From: Candidatus Woesearchaeota archaeon
Lineage (GTDB): Archaea > Nanobdellota > Nanobdellia > Woesearchaeales > BM511
NCBI GenBank assembly: GCA_018221175.1
Contig: JAAOYE010000018.1
Coordinates: forward strand, 1-38,021
Length of the DNA stretch: 38,021 bases
Reading direction: 5' to 3'
This document shows, one piece after another, positions 15,083-22,666 of this stretch; positions within the stretch are counted from its first letter, which is position 1, and each line of letters starts with the position of its first letter. The notes under the pieces are model-generated. The model worked only from the letters and a program-made list of their open reading frames with translations. It was not told the origin of the DNA and did not search any database. The translations under genes and the position numbers were made by a program.

Positions 15083-15265
15083 ATGGAATTAAAAGAACCA
15101 ACTTCAAAATTCATCAAAACAAGATGCCCAAAATGCAAAAATGAGCAGATAATCTTTGGAAAAACAGCCACAGATGTCGAATGTCTAGTTTGCCAAAAAG
15201 TATTAGCGTCGCCAACAGGCGGCAAATCCAAAGTAAAGAGCAGAATTTTAGAGGTACTTGAATAA
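15083..15265 (+). CDS. rps27e: Small-subunit ribosomal protein eS27 (S27e)
   Basis: Zinc-ribbon protein of the 30S subunit, 60 residues, normal length for archaea. It carries CPKC (residues 15-18) and CLVC (34-37), four zinc ligands, and the family segment FGKTATDVECLVC. A GAGGAGGAGA Shine-Dalgarno precedes the ATG. Its TAA is followed at once by the ATG of aIF2-alpha, which implies translational coupling. Confidence 0.96.
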   Translation: MELKEPTSKFIKTRCPKCKNEQIIFGKTATDVECLVCQKVLASPTGGKSKVKSRILEVLE

Positions 15266-16045
15266 ATGAAGCTCAAAAAGAAAGGACTACCAGGAGAAGG
15301 AGAACTGGTTATATGCACAGTCACAAAAATACACTACAACTCTGTATTTGCAAATATTGACGAGTATGAGAGAAAACAAGGCATGATACACATCTCAGAA
15401 ATCAGTCCTGGAAGAATCAGAAATATCAGGGACTTTATCAGAGAAGGAAAAGTCATAGTGTGTAAAGTTCTTCGCGTAGATACAGTAAAAGGGCACATAG
15501 ACCTCTCTCTTCGAAGAGTTACAGAATCTCAAAGAAGGGGAAAAGCAGATTCTATGAAACAAGAGCAGCTATCTGAGAAAATAGTAGAATTTGTTGCAAA
15601 AGCACTAAAAACAGACAATAAAACTTTGTTTGACAATGTCTTTAAAGCAATAGAAAATGAATACGACTCAGTCTACCTGGCTTTCATAGATGTTGTAGAG
15701 GGGGTCCTTTCTATTAATGAACTGGGTCTTGACAAAAAAACATCTCAAAAACTTGAAGAAGTAATAAGACAAAGAATCAAGCCAAAAGAAGTAGAAATCA
15801 AAGGAGACCTAACACTTGAAAGCTTTGCACCTGACGGTGTAGAAATAGTAAAAAAAGCATTGATAAATGCTGAGAAATCAAGCGATAAAGTTACAATATC
15901 ATATGAAGGTGGCGGAAAATACAGGATAACTGTCAATGCAAAAGAATACAAAGAGGCAGAAGAGATACTAAAAAACACATATACACAGGCAATTAGCGAT
16001 GTTGAAAAAACAGATGGCAAAGGAGAGTTTGTAAGAGTTGAATAG
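15266..16045 (+). CDS. eif2a: Translation initiation factor aIF2, alpha subunit
   Basis: Subunit of the heterotrimer that delivers initiator Met-tRNA to the 30S subunit. Of 259 residues, about 8-85 are an S1/OB domain (GELVICTVTKIHYNSVFANIDEY, then GMIHISEIS and HIDLSLRRV). A helical middle domain follows to about 170, and the C-terminal alpha/beta domain includes VTISYEGGGKYRITVNAKEY. It starts directly after the stop of rps27e and its stop lies one base before the nop10 ATG. The eukaryotic regulatory Ser51 loop is not to be expected to function here. Confidence 0.95.
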   Translation: MKLKKKGLPGEGELVICTVTKIHYNSVFANIDEYERKQGMIHISEISPGRIRNIRDFIREGKVIVCKVLRVDTVKGHIDLSLRRVTESQRRGKADSMKQEQLSEKIVEFVAKALKTDNKTLFDNVFKAIENEYDSVYLAFIDVVEGVLSINELGLDKKTSQKLEEVIRQRIKPKEVEIKGDLTLESFAPDGVEIVKKALINAEKSSDKVTISYEGGGKYRITVNAKEYKEAEEILKNTYTQAISDVEKTDGKGEFVRVE

Positions 16046-16046
16046 G

Positions 16047-16220
16047 ATGCTTCACATTCTCAAATGCCCAAAATGCAAAAACTACACATTGCATGAAAAA
16101 TGCAAATGCAATGGAAAAGCTCTCACTGTAAAACCAGCAAAATACTCTCCAGTTGACAACTACGGAAAATACAGAAGAGTTGCCAGAAAAAAAGAGTTAA
16201 AACAAAAAGGAATGCTGTAA
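16047..16220 (+). CDS. nop10: H/ACA ribonucleoprotein subunit Nop10
   Basis: Small scaffold of the box H/ACA pseudouridine synthase with Cbf5, Gar1 and L7Ae. From the ATG at 16047 it has 57 residues: LKCPKCKNYTLHEKCKCNG is the zinc ribbon with four Cys, and PAKYSPVDNYGKYRRVARKK the linear Cbf5-binding segment. A TTG three codons earlier is in frame, but it overlaps the aIF2-alpha stop and is not needed. Position after aIF2-alpha is the archaeal norm. Confidence 0.94.
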   Translation: MLHILKCPKCKNYTLHEKCKCNGKALTVKPAKYSPVDNYGKYRRVARKKELKQKGML

Positions 16221-16222
16221 AA

Positions 16223-16996
16223 ATGAGAAAAGCAAAATGGAACTTTGAAATATTTAAAAAAACAGCTTTAAAAAATCCTGTGCTTATTGAAGGCCTTCCA
16301 GGAATTGGAAATGTTGGAAAAATAGCAGTTGATTTTATTATCGACGAGCTAAAAGCAGAAAAGCTTTATGAGATTTCAGGCTATTCAATGCCAAACAGCG
16401 TCTTTGTAAACGAAAAAAACCTTGTTGAGCTGCCAAAAATTGAAATGTTTTACAAAAAAATGAGAAAAGGCAGAGATTTGATGCTATTAACCGGCGATGT
16501 CCAGCCAATTGATGAAGAGTCAACATACGAATTTTGTGAAGATGTAATAGACTCTGCAAAAAAATATGGCGTGTCTGAAATAATCACTCTTGGAGGCATC
16601 GGTCTTGGAGATGTCCCAAAAAAAGCAAGAGTATTTTGCACAGGAAACTCTATAAAACTTATTGAGTCATACAAAAAAGATACAAATGTAAATACAAATC
16701 TGCATGGGATAGTTGGACCGATAGTTGGCGTCTCAGGTCTTTTGCTTGGACTCTCACAAAAGAAAAATATTGAAGCAGTAAGTCTTCTAACAGAAACATA
16801 CGGGCATCCAATGTATCTGGGAGTAAAAGCTGCAAAAGAAACATTGAGTATTCTTAACAGCAAACTTGGCCTCGGAATCGATACAAAAAAGCTGGACAAA
16901 GAAATAACCCGGCTTGAAAAAGACATGAAAAAATCTGAAGAAACATCATTTCAAACAAGAGAGGACAAAGCAGGGGAAGTCCATTATATCGGGTAA
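16223..16996 (+). CDS. PAC2-family protein (proteasome assembly chaperone-like)
   Basis: Archaeal homologue of the PAC2/PbaB family, whose members chaperone proteasome alpha-ring assembly. Of 257 residues, NPVLIEGLPGIGNVGKIAVDFII (18-40) is the N-terminal signature, DVQPIDEESTYEF and EIITLGGIGLGDVPKKARVF follow, and GIVGPIVGVSGLLLGL and SLLTETYGHPMYLGVKAAKETL complete the fold. The last 35 residues are charged and helical. The start is two bases after the Nop10 stop. Members close to the eIF2-alpha/nop10 cluster are found across archaea; whether this one acts on proteasomes is inferred from the family. Confidence 0.88.
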   Translation: MRKAKWNFEIFKKTALKNPVLIEGLPGIGNVGKIAVDFIIDELKAEKLYEISGYSMPNSVFVNEKNLVELPKIEMFYKKMRKGRDLMLLTGDVQPIDEESTYEFCEDVIDSAKKYGVSEIITLGGIGLGDVPKKARVFCTGNSIKLIESYKKDTNVNTNLHGIVGPIVGVSGLLLGLSQKKNIEAVSLLTETYGHPMYLGVKAAKETLSILNSKLGLGIDTKKLDKEITRLEKDMKKSEETSFQTREDKAGEVHYIG

Positions 16997-18184
16997 TTAC
17001 TTTTTCTTTCTTAGATTAAAGCTGACTTTTTTTGCATATTCAACTTCTGGCTGATCAAACGGGTTTACATCTCTAAGAAGAGAAGCATACACTCCAATAT
17101 AATGCCATAAAGCGACAAACTGCCCCAATTCAAACTCATCAACTTTCTCAAGCATTAAATCCACAGCAGGAATCTTGTTTTTTTTCACATGCTCAAGCAC
17201 TCCAAGAGATTCAAATAATAACGCGTCAGCATATGAATTTCCCAAAACATCTGCAAGCATGCCGTCTCTGACCACAATTTTTCTTAGCTTTCTTGGAACC
17301 TTTATCTTTTTGTCAAATCTTTCAGTATCTTTCTCGGTCCTAATAAAAAAACCGCAAACGTTTTTCCTGCCTCCAAAAAACCGCTGGTTGGTGTGGTGCT
17401 GGGCCTCAGGCGCAGATGCTGCATAAAATGTTTGCCCTTTGCCTTCTTTTGAGCTTGACTCATGCATAAGCTGGATAATCAGGTTTGCAAAAGAATCAAG
17501 TTTCTTAGAGTATATAGGGATAAAAACTTCGTGTTTCCCACTGATATCTGCAAGGTAAAGGTGAGATGCGATGAGGAGTGCAGGATTATCTTCTATAGTT
17601 ATTTGCGGAGCACATTTCTTATAAGTATCTTTAGCGCCTGCAAAAATTTTGTCAATATCAAATCCCAAAAGAAATGCCGGGACAAGCGTGCTTGAAGTAA
17701 AAGCAGAGAATCTTCCGCCGACATTAGGGTGCTCTATAAATGGCAGATTAAGCTTTTTGGAAATCTCCAGCAGCGCACCTTCCTCTGGATTTGTGATGAC
17801 TAGACGTTCATAATCTAAAAAACCAAACATTATCTCCAATATATCAATGCTGTTTCCTGATTTTGAAACAACAATCACAAGAGTTTCCTTTTTTGGGCAC
17901 AATTTCCTTACCTCTTCTATATAGTCAGGCTGCGGCGTGTCAATAATAAAAAGCTCTTTGCCTTTTTTAAGAGCGTCATAAAACCCTTGAGTTGAAGTTA
18001 TCGAGCCGCCATGCCCAATCACAATGAATTTTTTATATTTTCTAAACGGCTTAAGGTAACTCTTGAAGAATTTTATTGCAGGGTCATATCTTGCAAAAAT
18101 GGGGTCCTCTGACTTTGATATCTTCTTTAGTTTTGCCTCGATAGAATCAAATTCTGGCTTGAAGTTATGGAAGGTTATCTTCAT
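16997..18184 (-). CDS. pgi: Glucose-6-phosphate isomerase, SIS-domain type
   Basis: Interconverts glucose 6-phosphate and fructose 6-phosphate, feeding both glycolysis and the pentose pathway encoded nearby. The 395 residues contain two SIS folds: FIVIGHGGSITSTQGFYDAL near 53-72, VIVVSKSGNSIDIL for phosphate binding, and the family signature VGGRFSAFTSSTLVPAFLLGFDI. EAQHHTNQRFFGG and DVNPFDQPEVEYAK supply the catalytic His/Lys region. It is shorter than bacterial PGI (450-550) and unrelated to the cupin-type PGI of Euryarchaeota. A TATA box at 18206-18220 fits a leaderless ATG. Bifunctional PGI/phosphomannose isomerase is a possible alternative. Confidence 0.88.
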   Translation of the reverse strand: MKITFHNFKPEFDSIEAKLKKISKSEDPIFARYDPAIKFFKSYLKPFRKYKKFIVIGHGGSITSTQGFYDALKKGKELFIIDTPQPDYIEEVRKLCPKKETLVIVVSKSGNSIDILEIMFGFLDYERLVITNPEEGALLEISKKLNLPFIEHPNVGGRFSAFTSSTLVPAFLLGFDIDKIFAGAKDTYKKCAPQITIEDNPALLIASHLYLADISGKHEVFIPIYSKKLDSFANLIIQLMHESSSKEGKGQTFYAASAPEAQHHTNQRFFGGRKNVCGFFIRTEKDTERFDKKIKVPRKLRKIVVRDGMLADVLGNSYADALLFESLGVLEHVKKNKIPAVDLMLEKVDEFELGQFVALWHYIGVYASLLRDVNPFDQPEVEYAKKVSFNLRKKK

Positions 18185-18205
18185 AATAATTTATTATTTC
18201 TTTGT

Positions 18206-18247
18206 TTTTTTATAAATATTGCTAAAATTAGAAAACTTTATATTCAC
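18206..18247. promoter_or_regulatory. Divergent promoters for pgi and eno
   Basis: Minus strand AATATTTATAAAAAA (18206-18220) is centred about 28 bases before the pgi ATG, and plus strand AACTTTATATTCAC (18234-18247) is centred about 27 bases before the eno ATG. Both messages should be leaderless. Confidence 0.55.
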
Positions 18248-18267
18248 ATGCTTCTCGATAAATAGTC

Positions 18268-19527
18268 ATGAGTAAAATAAAAAAGGTGATGGCAAGAGAA
18301 GTGCTGGATTCTAGAGGGAACCCGACAATCGAAGTGGATGTAATATGCCCAAATTCATGGGGAAGAGCAATAGTGCCAAGCGGTGCGTCAACAGGGGAGC
18401 ATGAAGCGCTTGAACTCAGAGACGGCAAAAAAGATAGGTTTTTTGGCAAAGGGGTGAAAAAAGCAATATTTAACGTAAACACGAAAATCAACAGAAAACT
18501 AAGAAACCTTGATGTTAAAGAACAAAGACTTATAGACCAAACATTAATCGACCTTGACGGCACACCAAACAAAAGAAAACTAGGGGCAAACGCGGTTTTG
18601 GGAGTTTCTATGGCAGCAGCGAGAGCAGGAGCTATGGGTGCTGACAAGAATTTATATGAGTATCTAAATGGGTTTAATGGAAACAAGAAAGTCTTGCCAA
18701 TACCGTTTGCAAACATAATCAACGGCGGAGTCCACGCGGGAAACAAGCTTGTTTTTCAGGAGTTCATGATAGCCCCGGTTAAGGCAAAAAGCTTTTTTGA
18801 CGCAACAAGAATGGTTAGTGAAACATACCACGCATTAAAGTCGATAATCTCAAAAAAATACGGGAAAACCGCAGTAAATGTCGGCGATGAGGGGGGATTT
18901 GCACCGCCAATTGAAACAGCAGAAGAAGCGCTGGATTTGATTGATACAGCTATTAGCAAGGCAGGATACAATAAAAAAGTAAGAATTGCAATAGACGCTG
19001 CAGCATCTGAGTTTTTTAGGCTTGACAAATACGTAATTGAGCCAGGCAAATATGTAAACAGGGAGGAGCTTGTTGAGATATACAAAGATTTGATAAGAAA
19101 ATACAAGGTAATTTCCATTGAAGACCCTTTTGACCAGGATGATTTTGACCCTTGGGAAGAACTAACTCTAAAATCCAAAATACAAATAGTTGGCGATGAC
19201 CTTTTAGCAACAAACCCCGAGAGAATAAAGATGGCTTATGCAAGAACTCTTTGCAATGCGCTTCTTTTAAAAGTCAATCAGATAGGCACATTAACGCAGG
19301 CAATGGACGCTGCAAGACTAGCAAAGAACCATAAATGGGGTGTGATGGTAAGCCATAGGAGCGGGGAGTCAGAAGACCCTTTTATCGCAGACTTAGCAGT
19401 CGCGCTTGGCAATGGACAGATAAAATTAGGTGCGCCGGCTCGCGGGGAGAGAACATCCAAATATAATCAATTGATTAGGATTGAAGAGGAACTAGGAAAA
19501 AAAGCAAAATATGCAAAATGGGAGTGA
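18268..19527 (+). CDS. eno: Enolase
   Basis: Converts 2-phosphoglycerate to phosphoenolpyruvate with Mg. The 419 residues are full length. Visible are ARE(V)LDSRGNPTIEVDV at the N-terminus, PSGASTGEHEALELRDG, GDEGGFAPP, SIEDPFDQDDFDPW (metal ligands), GDDLLATN, LLLKVNQIGTLTQA (catalytic Lys) and VMVSHRSGESEDPFIADLAV followed by GAPARGERTSKYNQL. Its 3' end overlaps gpmI by 10 bases, so successive glycolytic steps are co-translated. Confidence 0.97.
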   Translation: MSKIKKVMAREVLDSRGNPTIEVDVICPNSWGRAIVPSGASTGEHEALELRDGKKDRFFGKGVKKAIFNVNTKINRKLRNLDVKEQRLIDQTLIDLDGTPNKRKLGANAVLGVSMAAARAGAMGADKNLYEYLNGFNGNKKVLPIPFANIINGGVHAGNKLVFQEFMIAPVKAKSFFDATRMVSETYHALKSIISKKYGKTAVNVGDEGGFAPPIETAEEALDLIDTAISKAGYNKKVRIAIDAAASEFFRLDKYVIEPGKYVNREELVEIYKDLIRKYKVISIEDPFDQDDFDPWEELTLKSKIQIVGDDLLATNPERIKMAYARTLCNALLLKVNQIGTLTQAMDAARLAKNHKWGVMVSHRSGESEDPFIADLAVALGNGQIKLGAPARGERTSKYNQLIRIEEELGKKAKYAKWE

Positions 19528-21026
19528 AAAAAAGGGTTGCGCTCATAATTCTAGATGGGATGGGCTTTAAAAAAAGCAGTGCTGGAAACGCTGTTTTAAA
19601 GGCAAAGATGCCGTTTTACAGGGAGCTTTTAAAGAAGTATCCACACACACTCTTAGACACATCTGGAGAGGCAGTAGGGCTTCCAAAAGGAACTATAGGC
19701 AACTCAGAGGTCGGGCATTTGACGCTTGGTTCTGGCAGAGTGATAGAGCAGGATCTTGTTAGAATCAATAATTCAATTAAGGATACGAGTTTTTTTAAAA
19801 ATGAAACTTTGATTAGGGCAACATTACATGTTAAAAGACACTCGAGCGCGCTTCATTTGATGGGGTTGTTGTCAGATGGAGGTGTCCATTCCCACATAGG
19901 ACACCTGATTGCGCTTTTGGAATTTGCAAAAAAGCAAGGCATCAAAAGAGTATATGTGCATGCATTTTTGGACGGCAGAGATGTTCCTCCAAAGTCAGCT
20001 GGTAAATACATTAAGATTATTCAGGACAAGATGGATGATATTGGTGTTGGAGAGCTTGCCACAATGATTGGCAGGTATTATGCAATGGACAGAGACAATA
20101 GGTGGAGCAGGGAGAAGAAGGGGTACAACTGTGTTGTGAACGGTATTGGCAAGAAATATAACGACGCGTTTGAAGCACTCCATGACAACTACACTAAAGG
20201 AATCACTGACGAGTTTTTAGAGCCAACAATACTTCACACTGATAGTATCATTGAACCAAATGATTCTGTAATATTTTTTAACTTTAGAAGTGACAGGGCA
20301 CGTCAGCTGTCACGGGCGTTTGTCGAGGGGCGCTTTGACAAATTTAAAAGGCCAAAACTTCACAAAGTTCATTTTTATACACTTACAAGATACTCTAGGA
20401 GTATTAGGCGTCCAGTTGCTTTTCCTCCTGGTGATATAAAAAACACTCTTGGAGAGGTTTTGGCAAAAAATAAGTTAAAGCAGTTTCGCTTGGCAGAGAC
20501 AGAAAAATATGCCCATGTAACATACTTTTTTAACGGAGGCAAGAGCAAGCCAAATAGAAGAGAAAAAAGAAAATTAATTAACAGCCCAAAAGTTGCAACT
20601 TATAATCTAAAGCCGGAGATGTCGCTTTCCATTGTAGAAAAATATTTTTTAAAGGCAATAGGAAAAGCAGATGTTTTCATTGTAAACTTTGCAAATCCAG
20701 ACATGGTAGGGCATACTGGCATGATGGAGCCTACTGTGAGCGCTCTTCAAAGAGTTGATGAAGCGCTTTCTAAGGTTGTTCCAAAACTGCTTAAGAAAAA
20801 TTATGATGTTTTGCTGACAGCAGACCATGGCAACGCAGAAGAATTAACTGGAGAGCACCAGACAAGCCACACCAACAACCCTGTGAGATTAATCTTTATT
20901 TCTGATGATGTGAAGAAATTAAGAAAGGGAAAAGCGGGTTTATCAGACGTTTCTCCCACAATCCTCGACATTCTATGTCTTCCAAAGCCAAAAGAGATGA
21001 CAGGGGATAGTTTGATTAATAGTTAG
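19518..21026 (+). CDS. gpmI: 2,3-bisphosphoglycerate-independent phosphoglycerate mutase, bacterial GpmI type
   Basis: Interconverts 3- and 2-phosphoglycerate with two Mn ions and a phosphoserine intermediate. The 502 residues are the length of bacterial GpmI. VALIILDGMGF (7-17) holds a metal-binding Asp13, GTIGNSEVGHLTLGSGRVI (58-76) the nucleophile Ser63, HAFLDGRDVPPKSA and MIGRYYAMDRDNRW the substrate-binding insert, and NFANPDMVGHTG and LTADHGNAEEL the remaining metal ligands. Most archaea carry the shorter ApgM type instead. It starts inside the end of eno. A GTG at 19524 is an alternative start with little effect. Confidence 0.96.
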   Translation: MGVKKRVALIILDGMGFKKSSAGNAVLKAKMPFYRELLKKYPHTLLDTSGEAVGLPKGTIGNSEVGHLTLGSGRVIEQDLVRINNSIKDTSFFKNETLIRATLHVKRHSSALHLMGLLSDGGVHSHIGHLIALLEFAKKQGIKRVYVHAFLDGRDVPPKSAGKYIKIIQDKMDDIGVGELATMIGRYYAMDRDNRWSREKKGYNCVVNGIGKKYNDAFEALHDNYTKGITDEFLEPTILHTDSIIEPNDSVIFFNFRSDRARQLSRAFVEGRFDKFKRPKLHKVHFYTLTRYSRSIRRPVAFPPGDIKNTLGEVLAKNKLKQFRLAETEKYAHVTYFFNGGKSKPNRREKRKLINSPKVATYNLKPEMSLSIVEKYFLKAIGKADVFIVNFANPDMVGHTGMMEPTVSALQRVDEALSKVVPKLLKKNYDVLLTADHGNAEELTGEHQTSHTNNPVRLIFISDDVKKLRKGKAGLSDVSPTILDILCLPKPKEMTGDSLINS

Positions 21027-21035
21027 ATTTATAAT
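21027..21035 (+). promoter_or_regulatory. TATA box of the truncated helicase gene
   Basis: ATTTATAAT, overlapping the gpmI stop region, is centred 27 bases before the ATG at 21058. The truncated gene therefore still has an intact leaderless promoter. Confidence 0.5.
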
Positions 21036-21057
21036 TCTGGCCAAGATTCTTCATTAA

Positions 21058-21717
21058 ATGAAACTTTCACAAATAAAGTCAAAGCTGCATCCAAAACTTT
21101 ATGAGTCGTTAAAGAGTGAAATAAAAGAGCTTCGGCCTTCCCAGGAAAAGTCGATAAAAGCAGGACTTCTTGACGAGAACAATCTTTTAGTATGCACGCC
21201 GACTGCAAGCGGCAAGACGCTTATTGCAGAAATGGCAATGCTAAATGCAATATATAATGAAAAGGGCAAAGCAGTCTATATTGTGCCATTAAAAGCACTT
21301 GCAAGCGAAAAGTATAAAGATTTTAAAAGCAGATACAAGAATGTTAAAGTCGCAATCTCTATTGGAGACACAGATTCTGCAGATAAGTATCTGGAAAAAT
21401 ATGATTTGGTTATTACCACCTCTGAAAAGCTAGATTCGCTAATAAGACACCATACGCCTTGGCTAAAGTATGTGAAAGTCGTGGTCGTGGACGAAATCCA
21501 CTTGTTAAACGACCCAAGCAGAGGACCAACTTTAGAGATTCTTATCACAATTCTTAGAAAGATTTTGCCAAAGATACACTTAATCGCACTTTCTGCTACT
21601 ATTGGCAACCCAAAAGAGCTCTCAGAGTGGCTGGACGCAAAGCTTGTAGAGGACTCTTGGCGACCGGTGGAGCTAAAAAAAGGAGTATATCTTGACGGTG
21701 AGATAGAGTTTAATTAG
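21058..21717 (+). CDS. hel308: Hel308-like SF2 helicase, first RecA domain only (truncated or split gene)
   Basis: Hel308 is a 3'-5' DNA helicase of about 700 residues acting at stalled forks. Here only 219 residues exist. LRPSQEKSIKAGLL (25-38) is the Q-motif, TPTASGKT (47-54) Walker A, IVPLKALASEK motif Ia, TTSEKLDSL motif Ib, DEIH (145-148) Walker B and LSATIGN (178-184) motif III. The frame stops after WRPVELKKGVYLDGEIEFN, exactly where the linker to the second RecA domain should begin. RecA2, winged-helix, ratchet and HLH domains are absent, and no remnant is seen before proS. The last 8 bases overlap the convergent acetyltransferase gene. It could be a remnant, a regulatory fragment, or half of a split helicase. 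Confidence 0.8.
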   Translation: MKLSQIKSKLHPKLYESLKSEIKELRPSQEKSIKAGLLDENNLLVCTPTASGKTLIAEMAMLNAIYNEKGKAVYIVPLKALASEKYKDFKSRYKNVKVAISIGDTDSADKYLEKYDLVITTSEKLDSLIRHHTPWLKYVKVVVVDEIHLLNDPSRGPTLEILITILRKILPKIHLIALSATIGNPKELSEWLDAKLVEDSWRPVELKKGVYLDGEIEFN

Positions 21718-22576
21718 AGTTTCTGTCTTTTTTATAATGCTCAGGTTTTTTTGGGTAGACAGTTGTATCATCAGGGATATCCATATCAACCCATGAATTA
21801 GCACCAATATTTACTCGGTTTCCAATTCTTACTGGGCCAAGGATTTTTGCTCCTGCGCCAATAACGCAATTGTTGCCAATGGTTGGGTGGCGCTTGTAGC
21901 TTTTTTTTAAGATACTACCTTCTCCTTTTTCAAAATGCAATACACCCAGCGTTACCTGCTGATAAATCCTCGCCCAATCTCCAATCACTGAAGTTTCGCC
22001 GACAACAACGCCTGTACCGTGGTCAATAAAGAAATATTCGCCGATCTTTGCGCCTGGATGAACATCTATTCCTGTAACTGAGTGAATGTGTTCTTGAAGC
22101 TCTCTAGCGTAGCTTTTTGCCTTGTTTTTGTAGAGCTCGTGAATGAATCTATGCGCTAAGATGCCAAGAAACCCAGGATATGCTCTGATAATTTGGGTGT
22201 AGTCGCCTGCAGCAGGGTCGCCTGCAAAAGCAGCATCAACATCTTTTTTTAGGACTTCTCTTATTTCTGGCAGCGAATTTAAAACACTATCAACAATTCT
22301 CTTAGCTTCTGTCTCTCTATGAAGATGGGCAATAAGCCCTTTGAACAAAATTTTCCCAAGCCTGGTTACTTTATCCTCTAATTCATCAATGTGTTCTGTT
22401 GTTTCATTTGAGTTCCAGTATTTGGGGAAAAACAGCTCTTTTAGAAGCTTGATTTCTTTAAAACCTTCTTTTCTCTTGGGAAATTTTAGCCTCGCTTTTT
22501 CTAAAAATGGCTTTTTATCCTTAGAGTAAGATTCAAATAATTCTTTTGCTGCCGTGCCTTTATATTCATACGCCAT
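21710..22576 (-). CDS. epsC: Serine O-acetyltransferase (EpsC/CysE type)
   Basis: Transfers acetyl from acetyl-CoA to L-serine, the first step of cysteine synthesis. The 288 residues have an N-terminal helical domain with KDVDAAFAGDPAAGDYTQIIRAYPGFLGILAHR, then the left-handed beta-helix with hexapeptide repeats (GIDVHPGAKIGEYFFIDHGTGVVVGETSVIGDWARIYQQVTLG, HPTIGNNCVIGAGAKILGPVRIGNRVNIGANS). The catalytic His of IDHGTG and the HPTIG loop are present. The longer N-terminus is of the EpsC kind. A TATA box at 22598-22608 gives a leaderless start. No O-acetylserine sulfhydrylase is nearby. It abuts the broken helicase, and lateral acquisition is possible. Confidence 0.92.
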   Translation of the reverse strand: MAYEYKGTAAKELFESYSKDKKPFLEKARLKFPKRKEGFKEIKLLKELFFPKYWNSNETTEHIDELEDKVTRLGKILFKGLIAHLHRETEAKRIVDSVLNSLPEIREVLKKDVDAAFAGDPAAGDYTQIIRAYPGFLGILAHRFIHELYKNKAKSYARELQEHIHSVTGIDVHPGAKIGEYFFIDHGTGVVVGETSVIGDWARIYQQVTLGVLHFEKGEGSILKKSYKRHPTIGNNCVIGAGAKILGPVRIGNRVNIGANSWVDMDIPDDTTVYPKKPEHYKKDRNSN

Positions 22577-22597
22577 CTATATTGCAAATAACAACTT

Positions 22598-22645
22598 CTT
22601 TTTATAATTAATCTAAATTAAAAGATTTCAAAACACTTATAAATA
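22598..22645. promoter_or_regulatory. Divergent promoters for epsC and proS
   Basis: Minus strand ATTATAAAAAG (22598-22608) is centred about 27 bases before the epsC ATG. Plus strand CACTTATAAATAAG (near 22634-22647) is centred about 27 bases before the ATG at 22667, which fixes the proS start over the in-frame GTG at 22652. Confidence 0.55.
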
Positions 22646-22666
22646 AGGTCGGTGTTAATAAGTTTC

